From Oenanthe sinensis (lineage: Eukaryota > Streptophyta > Magnoliopsida > Apiales > Apiaceae), in NCBI GenBank assembly GCA_028671895.1, contig JAPMAC010000221.1:8556001-8620000 (forward strand): a stretch of DNA of 64,000 bases. The letters are read 5' to 3'. The notes below the pieces were generated by a model. That model had not been told where the DNA came from. It searched no databases and saw only the letters and a program-made list of their open reading frames with translations. Made by a program: the position numbers and the translations under genes. Of the stretch, positions 1 through 11,093 are shown piece after piece (the stretch's first letter is position 1; each line of letters opens with the position of its first letter).

Positions 1-146
1 TAATAATATAATATTTATGAAATAGAATCTTGAGTTCTTTTATTATAGCATTATGTTTTTTTTTTGCTAAATGTTATAGCATTATCTTAATTTTACACGC
101 AAATTTAAGTAAATGAAAAATATATAATCTTTTTTTCGTGAGGGAG

Positions 147-614
147 TGAAAAATATGATTAAGCATAACAACATATTGTCATTCTTTTTTGAACAAGCAA
201 TTGAAATTAGTGATCGGATAGAAGTTTAGTATCGACGGTTTGGATGATCAGAATCGTCGTCCATTAGTGAAATTAGTGAGATTTGTGAGTTTAAATTCGA
301 CGTCCATTAGTGAAATTAGTGAGATTTGTGAATTGAAATTAATAAATTAGTGATGGCCAAAATCAATACAAGTAGTAATCGTTCGAAGATGGTGGTGGGG
401 GTGGGGGTTATATGCATTTCTTATCATTTTTTTATAAATCAATTAATGATCCCCTAGTTGTAGTGAATCAACGGAGATTGATGGTGATAGGAATCAACAA
501 TGGGAGTCAGAGATCGGAGATGTTGGTGGTGCTTGGATGTATCAATTTGCTTGAAAAATATGATTAAGCATAACAACATATTGTCATTCTTTTTTGAACA
601 AGCAATTGAAATTA
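147..614. repeat. Tandem-like non-coding repeat, unit X-A-X
   Basis: A 63-base segment (147-209) recurs at 552-614. Between them lies a 344-base segment (211-554) that recurs almost unchanged at 1314-1657. Inside the 344-base unit, a phrase of about 30 bases starting CGTCCATTAGTGAAATTAG is itself present twice. No coding potential or terminal inverted repeat was seen. The arrangement looks like a local duplication, or a copy-and-paste of an unidentified repeat. Confidence 0.8.
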
Positions 615-1313
615 ATATTAAAGAGCACCCATAATCGTGCACGAAACTCTAGATACAGGTAAATTAGGCTTTCCAAATCAATTTTAAAAGAGCAATATAG
701 TGCAACTCCTGCATAATTTACTCGCAAATTGCATCCGAAGACAAATCGTAACCTCTACCAAACTGTAACCTAGCTATATGTATATATAATTATTCTTAAT
801 AATAACACCGAACCTTCAAACCAGCTTTAACAACTGATAATTATAATTAAGAAATACTCCGTATTATAGTAACTACAAGGTCAAAGTGTATTAGAGGAAT
901 ATAATCTGCTTAGCGTGTGAATTAATTAAGCAGGTGCTTGTAACATGTAGTGGTAGTCAAATAGCCTTGTAACGTGACAAAGTCGTGTTCCTGTACATAT
1001 AAATACGATTGAAGAAGTTGCATGTTCTTTCACCTCTAAGATTGGCGTTCCTTGCGGTCTTTTGAGTCTGCCAATTAAATTCTCCATCGGATTTATTCTT
1101 CTTAGAAAATCCAGGTTTACTCTTCTTACTTTCCTGCTCATTTATTTGACAATAATGCTGATTGAATGCCTTTTAGTATCTTGCATTACTATTAATTATA
1201 CTTGTACGCATGTTAAATAGAGTTGTCTTCTTAATTTATTTTATTGGTGGTAAAAGTTAAATGGAATAATAAGAAGATTGATGGTCACGTCAATTTCCTC
1301 GTGAAGTTGAGAT
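615..1313. other. Spacer between the two 344-base copies; one small unrecognised ORF
   Basis: This is AT-rich sequence between the repeat copies. The only item of note is a 71-codon ORF on the - strand (1141 to 926) with no recognisable motif. It contains basic stretches near its start but no signal peptide or known domain, so it may be chance or a fragment of a lost exon. Nothing else is seen. Confidence 0.3.
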
Positions 1314-1657
1314 TGATCGGATAGAAGTTTAGTATCGACGGTTTGGATGATCAGAATCGTCGTCCATTAGTGAAATTAGTGAGATTTGTGAGTTTAAATT
1401 CGACGTCCATTAGTGAAATTAGTGAGATTTGTGAATTGAAATTAATAAATTAGTGATGGCCAAAATCAATACAAGTAGTAATCGTTCGAAGATGGTGGTG
1501 GGGGTGGGGGTTATATGCATTTCTTATCATTTTTTTATAAATCAATTAATGATCCCCTAGTTGTAGTGAATCAACGGAGAAAGATCGTGATAGGAATCAA
1601 CAATGGGAGTCAGAGATCGGAGATGTTGGTGGTGCTTGGATGTATCAATTTGCTTGA
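1314..1657. repeat. Second copy of the 344-base repeat
   Basis: This matches 211-554 almost base for base, with small differences just after the shared phrase AATCAACGGAGA. It has the same orientation as the first copy. It ends at the same point (GCTTGA) where the first copy runs into the second 63-base unit. Confidence 0.85.
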
Positions 1658-2534
1658 GAGCTAAAAAATCACTAAATATAATGATATAAATCACTAAAGG
1701 GTTGTGGCATAATTGGGTTTGGTGTTAGGGTGGGATTATATGTAGTTTCTAGTTTTTATTATTACTAGATTATTTGATTGACGTGCACGGATAATTTATA
1801 ATTTATATATTAATAAATATTATTATAATAATGTAATGTAATAATTATATATAAATAATTATTTTAAATAATTTTAAATTTTAATGTAATAAGTTTAAAC
1901 TTATTTATTTATTTTAATTTCTTCTTTATTATTATTTATAATATTTATATGTGTTAATTTTTATTTAGGATTTACTTTTATAATAATATTTTATGTATAG
2001 TAATTCATAAATAAATTTTATTTTAAATTCTGTATATTTTAAATTTTATTCAAAATTACTTTTATTAAACTACTTATAATATTGTATATATCTTCTTTAA
2101 TAATTTACTCATATTATATTATCTATTTACGTTCAAATATCAGTTATATTTAAAATTTATTATTTAATTTTGTGCATATCATTTTTATGTAAAAACATGT
2201 ATTATGATATACCAACATTTGATATCAAATTAAGATTATGAATTCAAACATATATATGGATATCAAACTTATATATATTATATGACATAATTTATATTTA
2301 TAAACTTACCATAATATTTCAAATTTTGATAAATTAAGATTACCATAAATATCATATATCATATTAATGGTAATTACTAAAATGGGTTAATTAATAATAT
2401 GGATCTTTTTCGAACCTATAATGGATCAAACTAAAGTTATAAATTTCATCCAAGCCTCGATATGGATATCAAACCTAAGAAATGAGTTATCCAGCAATTT
2501 ATAATATATATATTTGGTTTTCAGTTGAGTAGGA

Positions 2535-2536
<2 letters not shown>
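1658..2536. other. AT-rich intergenic DNA, no gene seen
   Basis: Very AT-rich sequence with short runs of TTATTA and AAATTT and many stops in all frames. No ORF, RNA gene or clear element end was recognised. Confidence 0.6.

Positions 2537-2607
<71 letters not shown>
2537..2607. repeat. (AT)n microsatellite
   Basis: About 35 uninterrupted AT dinucleotides, ending six bases before the left end of the CACTA element. Confidence 0.98.
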
Positions 2608-2610
<3 letters not shown>

Positions 2611-2613
2611 GAT

Positions 2614-3539
2614 CACTACAAGAAAAACGGCTAAATTCGACTAGAATAATGCGGTCGTATTTAGCTAAATTTGACTAGATTCGGTCGAATTTAACTAAAT
2701 TCGACCGAAACTGTCTAGTCGCTTTTAGAGAAGTCACTTTTAGTAAAATCGGTCGAATTTAGCTAAATTCGACCGGGTAGATTCGACCGGTTAAATTCGA
2801 CCAAAATTTTGAAATTTCAAATTTTGAATTTTTTAAAATTTGGCGCCTAAATTCGGTCGAATTGATAAAAATGACCAAATCCGATCGAATTTATAAATGT
2901 GACCAACTCCGGTCGAATATATAAATGTGACTGACTCCGGTCGAATTTAATGGATCATATTTAAAAACCCAGCAGCAGCTTTCTGCTACTTTTATTTGCA
3001 GTAATATATGCCCCATATATATTATTTTACTACATTGATTAATATATTCATTAGGTTTATGTTATTATCAACATTAATATCATATAATTTATGTAATATA
3101 ATCAATTGAAGAACATAAATAATTTCATATTTATCAATAATATTTTTGTTACAAATACTTAGAGTCATAAAAATTCAACTCAAATATTTTAGTCGGATTT
3201 CATAATACTACTATCACTTTCTCATCTACTTGGAGGCAAACATTTGTCAAATTTTTCTCGATTGCCGAAATTTTTTGGGTCGCCGGAATTTCTTCATTCG
3301 TCGGAATTGCTTTTGATGCCGGATTTGCTTTTGTTATCCGGTTTGGCTTTATAACCGGAATGACTATTCCCCGAGTTGATTTTCTTGGTGTTATTCTTGT
3401 GTTTACCATTATTTTGTAATAAAGAGATTATATATATAATTTGTGTATGTTTATATAAATATATGATATACGAATACTTGTATTTTGGGGGAAAGAGAGA
3501 GAAGAGGAGGAGGGAGAGGAGGAGGAAGAAGAGGAGGAG

Positions 3540-3589
<50 letters not shown>

Positions 3590-4322
3590 AGAAGAAGAAG
3601 AAGAAGAAGAAGAAGAGAGAGAAGAAGAGAGAGGAGAAGAGAGGAGAAGAGAGAAGAGAGGGAAGAGAGGGAAGAGAGGGAAGAGGAAGAAGAAGAAGAA
3701 GAGTAATGATTTAAAATGTATGTATATGTATATATATAAGTGGTATTTGGTGTCATAATTTTCGGACAGTTGGATTTGTGTTTAGTTGGTCAAATCTGGA
3801 CCATTGGATACCTTTCACGCGGATCACTAACCTGGCACTAAATTCGACCATGTTCGGTCGTATTTAGCTAAATTTGACTAGATTCCGTCACATTTATAAA
3901 TGTGACTGTTGTTGGTCACATTTATAAATGTGACTGTTTTCGGTCGCTATTATAAATTCGATCGGATTTGGTCACATTTATGTTTCAATAATTTGATAAA
4001 ATGGGCGGGAATTTTCCCTCCCTTTCTATCTAGAATTAAATTCGACCGTTGTAGGTCGCTTTTATAAATTCGACCGAATTTAGTCACATTTATATTTCAA
4101 GAATTTGATAAAATGGACGGGAATTTTCCCTCTCTTTTTTTGGCATAACATAAATTTGACCAACAAAAATTAGCGGTCGACCGATCTTAAAAGTGACCGG
4201 ATCTGGTAGAATTTAATTCTGGGAATTGTTTGACTGAAATTGGTCTCAAATTCGACCAAAATTGGTCGAATTTAAGTCGGTCGAAAATATTCGATCACAT
4301 TTAGCCGGTTTTTCTTGCAGTG
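2614..4322. mobile_element. Non-autonomous CACTA (En/Spm-type) transposon, 1709 bp
   Basis: The left end reads CACTACAAGAAAAACGGCTA. The reverse complement of the right end reads CACTGCAAGAAAAACCGGCT. These are matching terminal inverted repeats with the hallmark CACTA start. The element is flanked on both sides by the 3-bp target duplication GAT (2611-2613 and 4323-4325). Many subterminal copies of motifs such as AATTCGACCG and GGTCGAATTT lie in both orientations near the two ends, as expected for the transposase-binding subterminal repeats of this superfamily. No transposase is encoded, so it would depend on an autonomous relative. A phrase around TTTGATAAAATGG is repeated about 113 bases apart (near 3990 and 4105). 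Confidence 0.93.
3488..3703. repeat. Purine-only GA/GAA/GGA tract inside the CACTA element
   Basis: About 215 bases of almost pure purine on the + strand: GAGAGG and GGAGGA blocks, then (GAA)n, then GGAAGAGA blocks. The overlapping charged or leucine-rich ORFs on both strands are low-complexity artefacts. The tract could form triplex or R-loop structures, but that is inference. Confidence 0.95.
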
Positions 4323-4325
4323 GAT

Positions 4326-5463
4326 GGTTTTAATTGTAAAAAAAAGAGGTGAAATCCATATATTATTCGTTTTAGCATTTTGCTTGGAATCCAGCTTCAT
4401 CATTCTTTTCTACATTTTCATTGGACTAGTTATGATTAGCTTACTGTTATTTTCCATAATTGATGAATGAACTGTCAATTCATGATTATAGTGAAATATT
4501 AGAAAGGAAAAAAGTACTGTTGTTAATGTTGGAAATTAAATGTGGGTAAAAATACCACACTATCAAGTTTTTTAGTCTAAATTTGAGCATATTTTGGGTG
4601 TGTGTACGTATCAAGTTATAGTTGGAGTATATTCTCCTTCGTGAGAGCTTCCCAACACATATTTAAATACTCAAAATTATCAAAGGATCGATGAAATATG
4701 ATGATCTAAAGTTGGTCAGTTAAAAGTAAAAAATTGTGAATGGAAACTTGAATTTCAAGTTGAATGGAAAAAAGCGTGTTTCATGGTTTTATATAGATAA
4801 ACACTTATATAGTGTTAATATGTGTTAGTATGATATTGCTCCACCACATACGTGCAAGGGTGCAAATTGTGAGATTTTGAGGGAAAATTCAAGGCTTCGC
4901 AAGTTTTTAGACTTTCCGCGTGTGCGACTACACGAATGGAGTAAAATTTTGGCTGAATAAATTCATACATTATTGAAATTGATTTGACAGATATTAATTT
5001 GATTTAATTATGGATTAATTAATTAATGCGGTTGATTATAGATTAATTAATTAACTAACGCGGTTAATTTTTCGTGTCTTATATACATCTTATATAAATT
5101 TAAGGTTTTCATCCTTTTCGAATACACGCCCGTATTCGAAGTTTCAAACCCCTCTCTCTATCGGTGATAGTTTTTGTTCTTTTATTTTGCACACGTACAT
5201 GATGAGGGGCGAATTAATTTTAAGGAGACAGTTTCGCATGGAGTTGAGATCTCTTCATTGATATCCCTTTGTTTGATTGTTTGTTCATAATTATGCACTC
5301 GTTTATGTTACTTATACACACAATCACTCGTCAATATAGTTTGTGTTTTTTGAAGATTATTTCACAATTAATTAATTTTTTCTAGTCAATGTAAATTGTA
5401 AAAATATGGTACGTGACTGTGTGCAGTCTGTGTGATTTTTCTCTCCAGAAAAAGAGAATCAAG
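4326..5463. other. Intergenic flank and probable 5' region of the first DUF247 gene
   Basis: No ORF of note. The stretch ends in a pyrimidine run followed by CAG at 5447-5449, then a short purine-rich leader to the ATG at 5464. This is the same arrangement as upstream of the other two DUF247 genes and suggests the 3' end of a 5'-UTR intron. The first non-coding exon was not located. Confidence 0.4.
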
Positions 5464-6759
5464 ATGGCCAGTTTGAAAGAGGAAGCCGAAAAATTTGTTA
5501 GTAAAAGTTTAGAATCTTCTCTGAAAGAGGAACTAGCTGAATGCACTAATGATCATGATGATCATTTTGGTTTTATCTACAAAGTGTCTGAGAAATATAG
5601 AAAAGTAAAAGAGGAATGCTACACCCCTCGTGTCGTCTCAATAGGGCCACTTCACCATGGAAAGAGCCATTTGCAAGCCATGGAAGGTTGTAAATTGAGA
5701 TGCCTGAATAAATTAATAAGCATGTATGGAATCAGCTTAAAGGTTTTGAGTGACTTTGCCACTAAGAAGGAAGGTTTGGTCCGTGCTTGCTATCAAGATT
5801 TCAAAGCGAAAGAGTTTTCTAAGATGATTCTGCTGGATGGCATTTTTATCATTGTACTCATTGCAGAGAATGATGAGCGCATGAGAAATGTAGCGGATAC
5901 GACAACTTTATTTGACAACTCATGGATGGCAAGTGATGTAAAGCACGATATGTTGTTACTTGAGAATCAGCTTCCTTTCTTTTTCATTGCAGAACTATCA
6001 AGTATATTGAATACTAAACACAAGAAGTCTATTTTTCACGACTTGCTTAACTATTTTAAGGATGTGGGGATTACAAGCAGACTAGAGAAGAATTTACCTG
6101 AATGTAAAGATACATTGCATCTAGTTGATTTCTTGCTTGATCTTCACGTACCATCTAGCACGGAATCAGTGCAGTCACACGATGAAAGATTTGAAAATAC
6201 CAGAAGTGCTAGTGAGCTCCACAAAGCTGGGGTCCATTTTAATCCACCAATTAATGAAGGACTATTTGCGGTATCATTTGACAAATCTGCTGGACAGTTA
6301 TATATTCCACAGTTGACAGTAAATGATACAACTGACACATTTTTTCGGAATCTAATAGCATTTGAACAATCTCAGCACCAGAAGTATATAACCAGCTATA
6401 TAATCTTCATGGACAGCCTTATAAACACCCCCGAAGATGTGAAATTGTTAGTTAAGCATAAAATCATTGTTAATTCGCTTGGTGCAGATCAGCTGGTAGC
6501 AGACCTGTTCAACAATCTGCACAAGGAAGTAATAGAGGATGGAAGAGACTTCTATTTTGCTCAAATTTGTAGCGATCTGAACAAGTACAGCAAGGACTAC
6601 TTTCACCAGTGGAAGTCGAGCTGGTTCAAGTGGAGATTGATCTTGAAGGATAAGTATTTTAGCAATCCATGGTCTGTCATCTCATTCATAGCTGCAACTA
6701 TTGTAGTAGTCCTCACTATCGTACAAACCGTGTACGCCATATTAGGATACGAGAAATAG
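5464..6759 (+). CDS. DUF247 (UPF0481) protein, copy 1
   Basis: A 431-residue protein of the plant-specific DUF247 family, of unknown biochemical function. Family landmarks appear in order: YTPRVVSIGPLHHGK (about 53-67) followed by HLQAME, the MILLDGIF block (about 121-128), LLLENQLPFFF (about 164-174), a TFFRNLIAFEQ block, and a C-terminal hydrophobic segment just before the end (FIAATIVVVLTIVQTVYAI) that should anchor it in a membrane. The ATG at 5464 is preferred over the in-frame ATG at 5413. A splice acceptor (TTTTCTCTCCAG) lies between them, and the aligned start in the two paralogues is at the same place. It is the most diverged of the three copies; it lacks their MENVDNLTT-type leader and has a shorter mid-region. 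In grasses some DUF247 genes are self-incompatibility S/Z components, but nothing here shows such a role. Confidence 0.9.
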   Translation: MASLKEEAEKFVSKSLESSLKEELAECTNDHDDHFGFIYKVSEKYRKVKEECYTPRVVSIGPLHHGKSHLQAMEGCKLRCLNKLISMYGISLKVLSDFATKKEGLVRACYQDFKAKEFSKMILLDGIFIIVLIAENDERMRNVADTTTLFDNSWMASDVKHDMLLLENQLPFFFIAELSSILNTKHKKSIFHDLLNYFKDVGITSRLEKNLPECKDTLHLVDFLLDLHVPSSTESVQSHDERFENTRSASELHKAGVHFNPPINEGLFAVSFDKSAGQLYIPQLTVNDTTDTFFRNLIAFEQSQHQKYITSYIIFMDSLINTPEDVKLLVKHKIIVNSLGADQLVADLFNNLHKEVIEDGRDFYFAQICSDLNKYSKDYFHQWKSSWFKWRLILKDKYFSNPWSVISFIAATIVVVLTIVQTVYAILGYEK

Positions 6760-7990
6760 ATGAACTCATGTACATTGGTTCAGTTTAAGTTCTGAAATCC
6801 ATATGCTCCCGCTCCTCTCCTTTTCATCATTTACTTTTTACTAATCAGTGAAGTGCATGTTCAAGTATGCATTATGCATAGTCTTAATTCAGATGTATCA
6901 TTCTCCCATGTAAGCGTTTCGGATTTACATCTATTACACCGTCATTTGTGTTTAAATTACACCATTTCATACCCCTATTGGGTCGTATTTGTTTGCACGG
7001 ATGATACACTAATGTCCTGTTGATCTGCTTTTAGCATCTTTACAATCTTCCACATTTTTTATACTGATCAATTTTAGTTTATTTTAGAGAAAATAATACT
7101 ATCTCCGTGTCACCCAATTGTTTACGTTTCGGAGAGAATGTCCGATACGCATTTTAAGGTGTATAGAAAGTATATTTTCATAACTTATTTTTAATTTTTT
7201 TTCCGAAACGTAATATTTATGGAAAATATGCCCTGCCATATTATTATATCATTAATATTCAATTTCAAAAAAACACTACAGTATATGTTTAAACAAATTG
7301 GAAATTCAACCCTGACAAGTGATGACAAAAAATGCGTTCATATGAAAAACACCCATCAACTATAAAAAAATCTAGCAGTGATAGATTGAACAATCGATTA
7401 ATATGATATATAAAATAATATTAAATTAGGAATTGTTTCAAAACCATGTATACACAATAAGACGACACTTTATAGATGTAAATATATACAACATTTTACC
7501 AATTAAATAATTTTTATGCTTTCTCCATTTCTATTTAAATTTACTCAATTTTAACAGTAATTTTATAATTATATGTTAATACTTAATACTTTGATATTCT
7601 AAAAAAATTATGCATAATAATGTACGGAATCTAATAACACACTAATACAATTTTATAACTTATTATTTACAAAATATAATAAAATTATATGATCACAATT
7701 TGTTCAATTTAATTAATTTTTAAATGGAACCAGAAAAGTACAGTAAAATACTTAATTTAGATAACAAGTTGTTTGATTGGTTATACTAATATTTATTGTA
7801 TTGAATGAATATAATATATGAAATGAAGTTAATTTTGAAAATATAAATTAGAAATAAGTAGAATATAATTGATTTTGAAAATATAAATTAAATTAAATGT
7901 ATATTAAATTTTATATTAAAAGTTGAAATAGACAATTATTTTAAAATAAAATTATTTTTAAAAGTGAACTATTAATATGAAACGGAACGG
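6760..7990. other. AT-rich intergenic DNA with MITE-like fragments
   Basis: No gene is seen. Around 7090-7240 there is a phrase (ATCTCCGTGTCACCCAATTG) resembling the ends of common plant MITEs. Around 7515-7740 there is a weak inverted repeat (CTCCATTTCTATTTAAA against TTTAAATGGAACCAG). Neither has both ends and a target duplication clear enough to be called an element. Confidence 0.35.
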
Positions 7991-9373
7991 GTAATTCTTT
8001 AAAGCAGAGGACTGGTACAGTTGAAGTCAACGACCAAATTAAGCAAAAGGAAGCATACAGTTGTCAAGTTGATAATTCTTTAAAATACTAGGACTGGATC
8101 ATACAGTTGATAGTTGAAGTCAAGTTGTGGTACATTGTCATGTGTTTGCTTAACCCAACTCCAGCTTGTTGATTCAGATTCAGGCAGCCTCACCAGGTTC
8201 TTCATACTCATTCATCTATTAATCATTCTTACTTTTACTTTGTTGTTAATTACTATGTTGCTTAATGCTCTATGCTGTTGGATTTGATTAAGTGTTGAAT
8301 AGTACAAGGTATTTATATAAATTCATTGAATTCTTGATTTTGGGTAATTCAACTGTTCTTTACATGTATCTGTAGCAATTAGCATGCCCTTTTATTACTA
8401 TTCTATAATAGAATTATGTTCAAGATAATAACAGATTAACAGGGTTGCCCTGTTATATTACAGAGTTTCTTATGCTATGTGTGTGAGAGTTTCCTATGCA
8501 GTGTGTGTTCCTAATCTTGGTACTTAATATGATTACGATATAGTATATGCTGAGCATTCAGAAAGTAACTCATTATTTGGGTAATCCTCGGTTTTTCCAG
8601 AAAGAATTGTTAGAGCGCAATTATATTGTCATAGAGGAACTATCTCGATCTGCTGAGAGGTTCAACACTAATAAGTATCCCTCTAACATCCGATCCTAGC
8701 TACCTCTATCTAATTCTCAGTTTTATTCATTAAGTTTTTTGCTGCTGATATCTGGATTATGTTTAAACTAAAGTGACAAGCGAGGCATGATTTGTGTATT
8801 TCACCAGCAGTTACGAATTATTATGATCATCATTATTCTCTTAAGTACGATATATGTTTTCTCACCCCTATCACTATACTTCCGAGAATGAATACGATAT
8901 TGCAAATTTATCTATTGCTAAGTATGACACAAATGATGCGTTGGATATAATTTTCTTGTATAGAGGGGTATACATAGTGAGAAGTGGATATAATTGTTTT
9001 TGGTGAAAATCATCTCTAATGCAATTGATTAAAAAATTGATTTTTTTGTAGGTTATAGAATGAGTTATAAGTGGATGAACCGCTTTCGTAAACATAACTT
9101 GAAAATTGTGTGATATTTTATAGTTCGAGTGATAATGCAATGGTGTGTTATCTTCATCATTTCATGACATGAGAATTGTGAGTACAAAATGTAATAGTAG
9201 AGTGTTACCTTCTTTATGTTTTATGTTTATTTCATTTTAATTATTTTAGTGACATTATAAGTCCCAATCGAAATTTTGTGGATCCTGTTGATATTTAAGT
9301 TCAAAAGATGTTTGAGTCTGTGTCTTTCATTTGTGCTTCTCCCTGCAGATATCTAAAGAGAAAAGAAATCAAG

Positions 9374-10696
9374 ATGGATAATGCAGACAACTTGACTACT
9401 CACTCAAGAGAAAGCAATGCAGAAGTTCGCATTAATATGGTTAATAGTTTAATTTCTTCCATGCAGGAGAACCTGGGTAAATTGGCTAATGATTCTTATA
9501 CAGTTTGTATTTACAAAGTTTCTGAGAAATATAGGAATTCTAAAGAAGAAGCCTACACACCTCGCGTAGTCTCAGTTGGGCCTCTTCACCATGGTAAGAA
9601 CCATTTGCAAGCCATGGAAGCATACAAATCAAGATACCTGAAAAGCTTTATAGATAAGTTTAAAATTGGCATAGATAAGTTAGTTAAGTATGCTTCTGAG
9701 AAGGAAGATTCAGTTCGTGGCTGCTATGAAGATACCTCCAAGTTCAAGTCCAAAGAGTTCTGTGAAATGATTCTGCTGGATGGCATCTTTGTTGTTCAGC
9801 TCTTTGTCAAGAATCTTATAGAAATGAGAGAACCTGGTGATATGTTATTTGAAAATCATTGGATGGCAAGTGATCTCATGCATGACATGTTATTACTTGA
9901 AAATCAGCTTCCTCTAAATTTTATCATGGACCTATTCAACTTTGTGGATAGTTCTCGAGTTCATCGTAAGTCTTTTCTGGAGTTTGCCTTTGAATATTTT
10001 AAAGAAGTGGGGACTACAAAGAGACTAAAGTCGATAGCTGGTTGTGAAAATTCAAGGCATTTAGTTGAATTCTTAGTTAATCTTCACAGACCTTCTAACA
10101 GAGATAAAAGAGAAAAGGAGAAAGTCCCTAATGGCAGGCTTGAGTGTACCAGAAGTGCTAGTGAGCTACAGGCAGCTGGTGTCCGTTTTGGTAAGGGGAT
10201 GGGAGATTTGTTTGACGTATCATTTGAATCTGGACTACTAAAACTTCCACAGTTGACGGTAAATGATAAAACTGAAACATTCTTCCGTAATCTAATAGCA
10301 TATGAACAATGTGGGCACTATGAGAAGCACATAACCAGCTATGTCATCTTCATGGACACCCTTATAAATACAGCCGAGGACGTGAAATTGTTACAGAATA
10401 ATAAAATCATTGTTAATTCGCTTGGTGAAGAACAGCTAGTAGCAGGCCTATTCAATACTCTGTACAAGGAAGTAATAGAGGAGCAAAGGGACTTCTATTT
10501 TGCTAAAATTTGCAATGATCTGGTTGATTATAGCAAAGATTACATTCACGAGTGGAACTCTGCATGCTTCAAGTGGAAAATGATTTTAAAAAAGGATTAT
10601 TTCAGCAATCCATGGTCTTATGTTGCTTTCATAGCTGCATCTGCAGTACTACTCCTCACTATTGTACAGACTCTGTGCTCTATACTGGGATTATAG
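9374..10696 (+). CDS. DUF247 (UPF0481) protein, copy 2
   Basis: A 440-residue DUF247 protein. Landmarks: YTPRVVSVGPLHHGKNHLQA (about 61-80), SKEFCEMILLDGIFVVQLF, DMLLLENQLP, SASELQAAGVRF, TFFRNLIAYEQC, ITSYVIFMDTLINTAEDV, and a C-terminal membrane segment (SYVAFIAASAVLLLTIVQTL) ending in CSILGL. The start at 9374 is chosen over the in-frame ATG at 9308. CTTCTCCCTGCAG just before it is a strong 3' splice site, and the paralogue at 28301 starts at the aligned ATG. The upstream region (from about 8000) is conserved with that of copy 3, so promoter and probable 5'-UTR intron were duplicated with the gene. The frame is intact, while the neighbouring kinesin fragment has decayed. Molecular function is unknown. 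Confidence 0.93.
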   Translation: MDNADNLTTHSRESNAEVRINMVNSLISSMQENLGKLANDSYTVCIYKVSEKYRNSKEEAYTPRVVSVGPLHHGKNHLQAMEAYKSRYLKSFIDKFKIGIDKLVKYASEKEDSVRGCYEDTSKFKSKEFCEMILLDGIFVVQLFVKNLIEMREPGDMLFENHWMASDLMHDMLLLENQLPLNFIMDLFNFVDSSRVHRKSFLEFAFEYFKEVGTTKRLKSIAGCENSRHLVEFLVNLHRPSNRDKREKEKVPNGRLECTRSASELQAAGVRFGKGMGDLFDVSFESGLLKLPQLTVNDKTETFFRNLIAYEQCGHYEKHITSYVIFMDTLINTAEDVKLLQNNKIIVNSLGEEQLVAGLFNTLYKEVIEEQRDFYFAKICNDLVDYSKDYIHEWNSACFKWKMILKKDYFSNPWSYVAFIAASAVLLLTIVQTLCSILGL

Positions 10697-11093
10697 CATA
10701 GATGAACAGCTTGATTCTTATATATTCTCCTTCAATTCAACATGTGAAGTCTGTATGCTTTCCTTACATCAATTAAGCTTTCGTGTGATAAACAAATAAG
10801 ATTGTAAACCTTTTCCAACTGTGGGTATGTCTGATATTGTTTGATTCAGTTGTATAATCCTCTTATAGTAGCACTTGAGATTTACATTGATCGTATAATG
10901 TTTTGCTATTATAATTTAACACTTTCATATGAAAGAAGCATGGTTTTGCAGTACTATAATTAATTAATGTACATTGAACAAGTATTGTCAGATCTTACTC
11001 AAATTGATGCTCAAAATGACTCGTCAATGTGGGGCTTACTACCCACATTTTCTAACATAGAGCAACTTCACCTGATTTTCTTACCAACTCAAG
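10697..11093. other. 3' flank of DUF247 copy 2
   Basis: Probable 3'-UTR and spacer, conserved with 29624-29930 (shared phrases ATAGATGA, TTCTTATATATTCTCCTTCA, TGTATAATCNTCTTATAGTA). No other gene is seen. Confidence 0.5.

Noticed and set aside
3376..3756. Long lysine/arginine- or glutamate-rich ORFs on + and serine/leucine-rich ORF on -
   Set aside because: They are translations of the purine tract inside the CACTA element; low-complexity artefacts.
5413..5463. N-terminal extension of DUF247 copy 1 from ATG 5413
   Set aside because: A splice acceptor lies inside it and the paralogues start at the ATG equivalent to 5464.
9308..9373. N-terminal extension of DUF247 copy 2 from ATG 9308
   Set aside because: Includes the CTTCTCCCTGCAG splice acceptor; likely intron and leader sequence.
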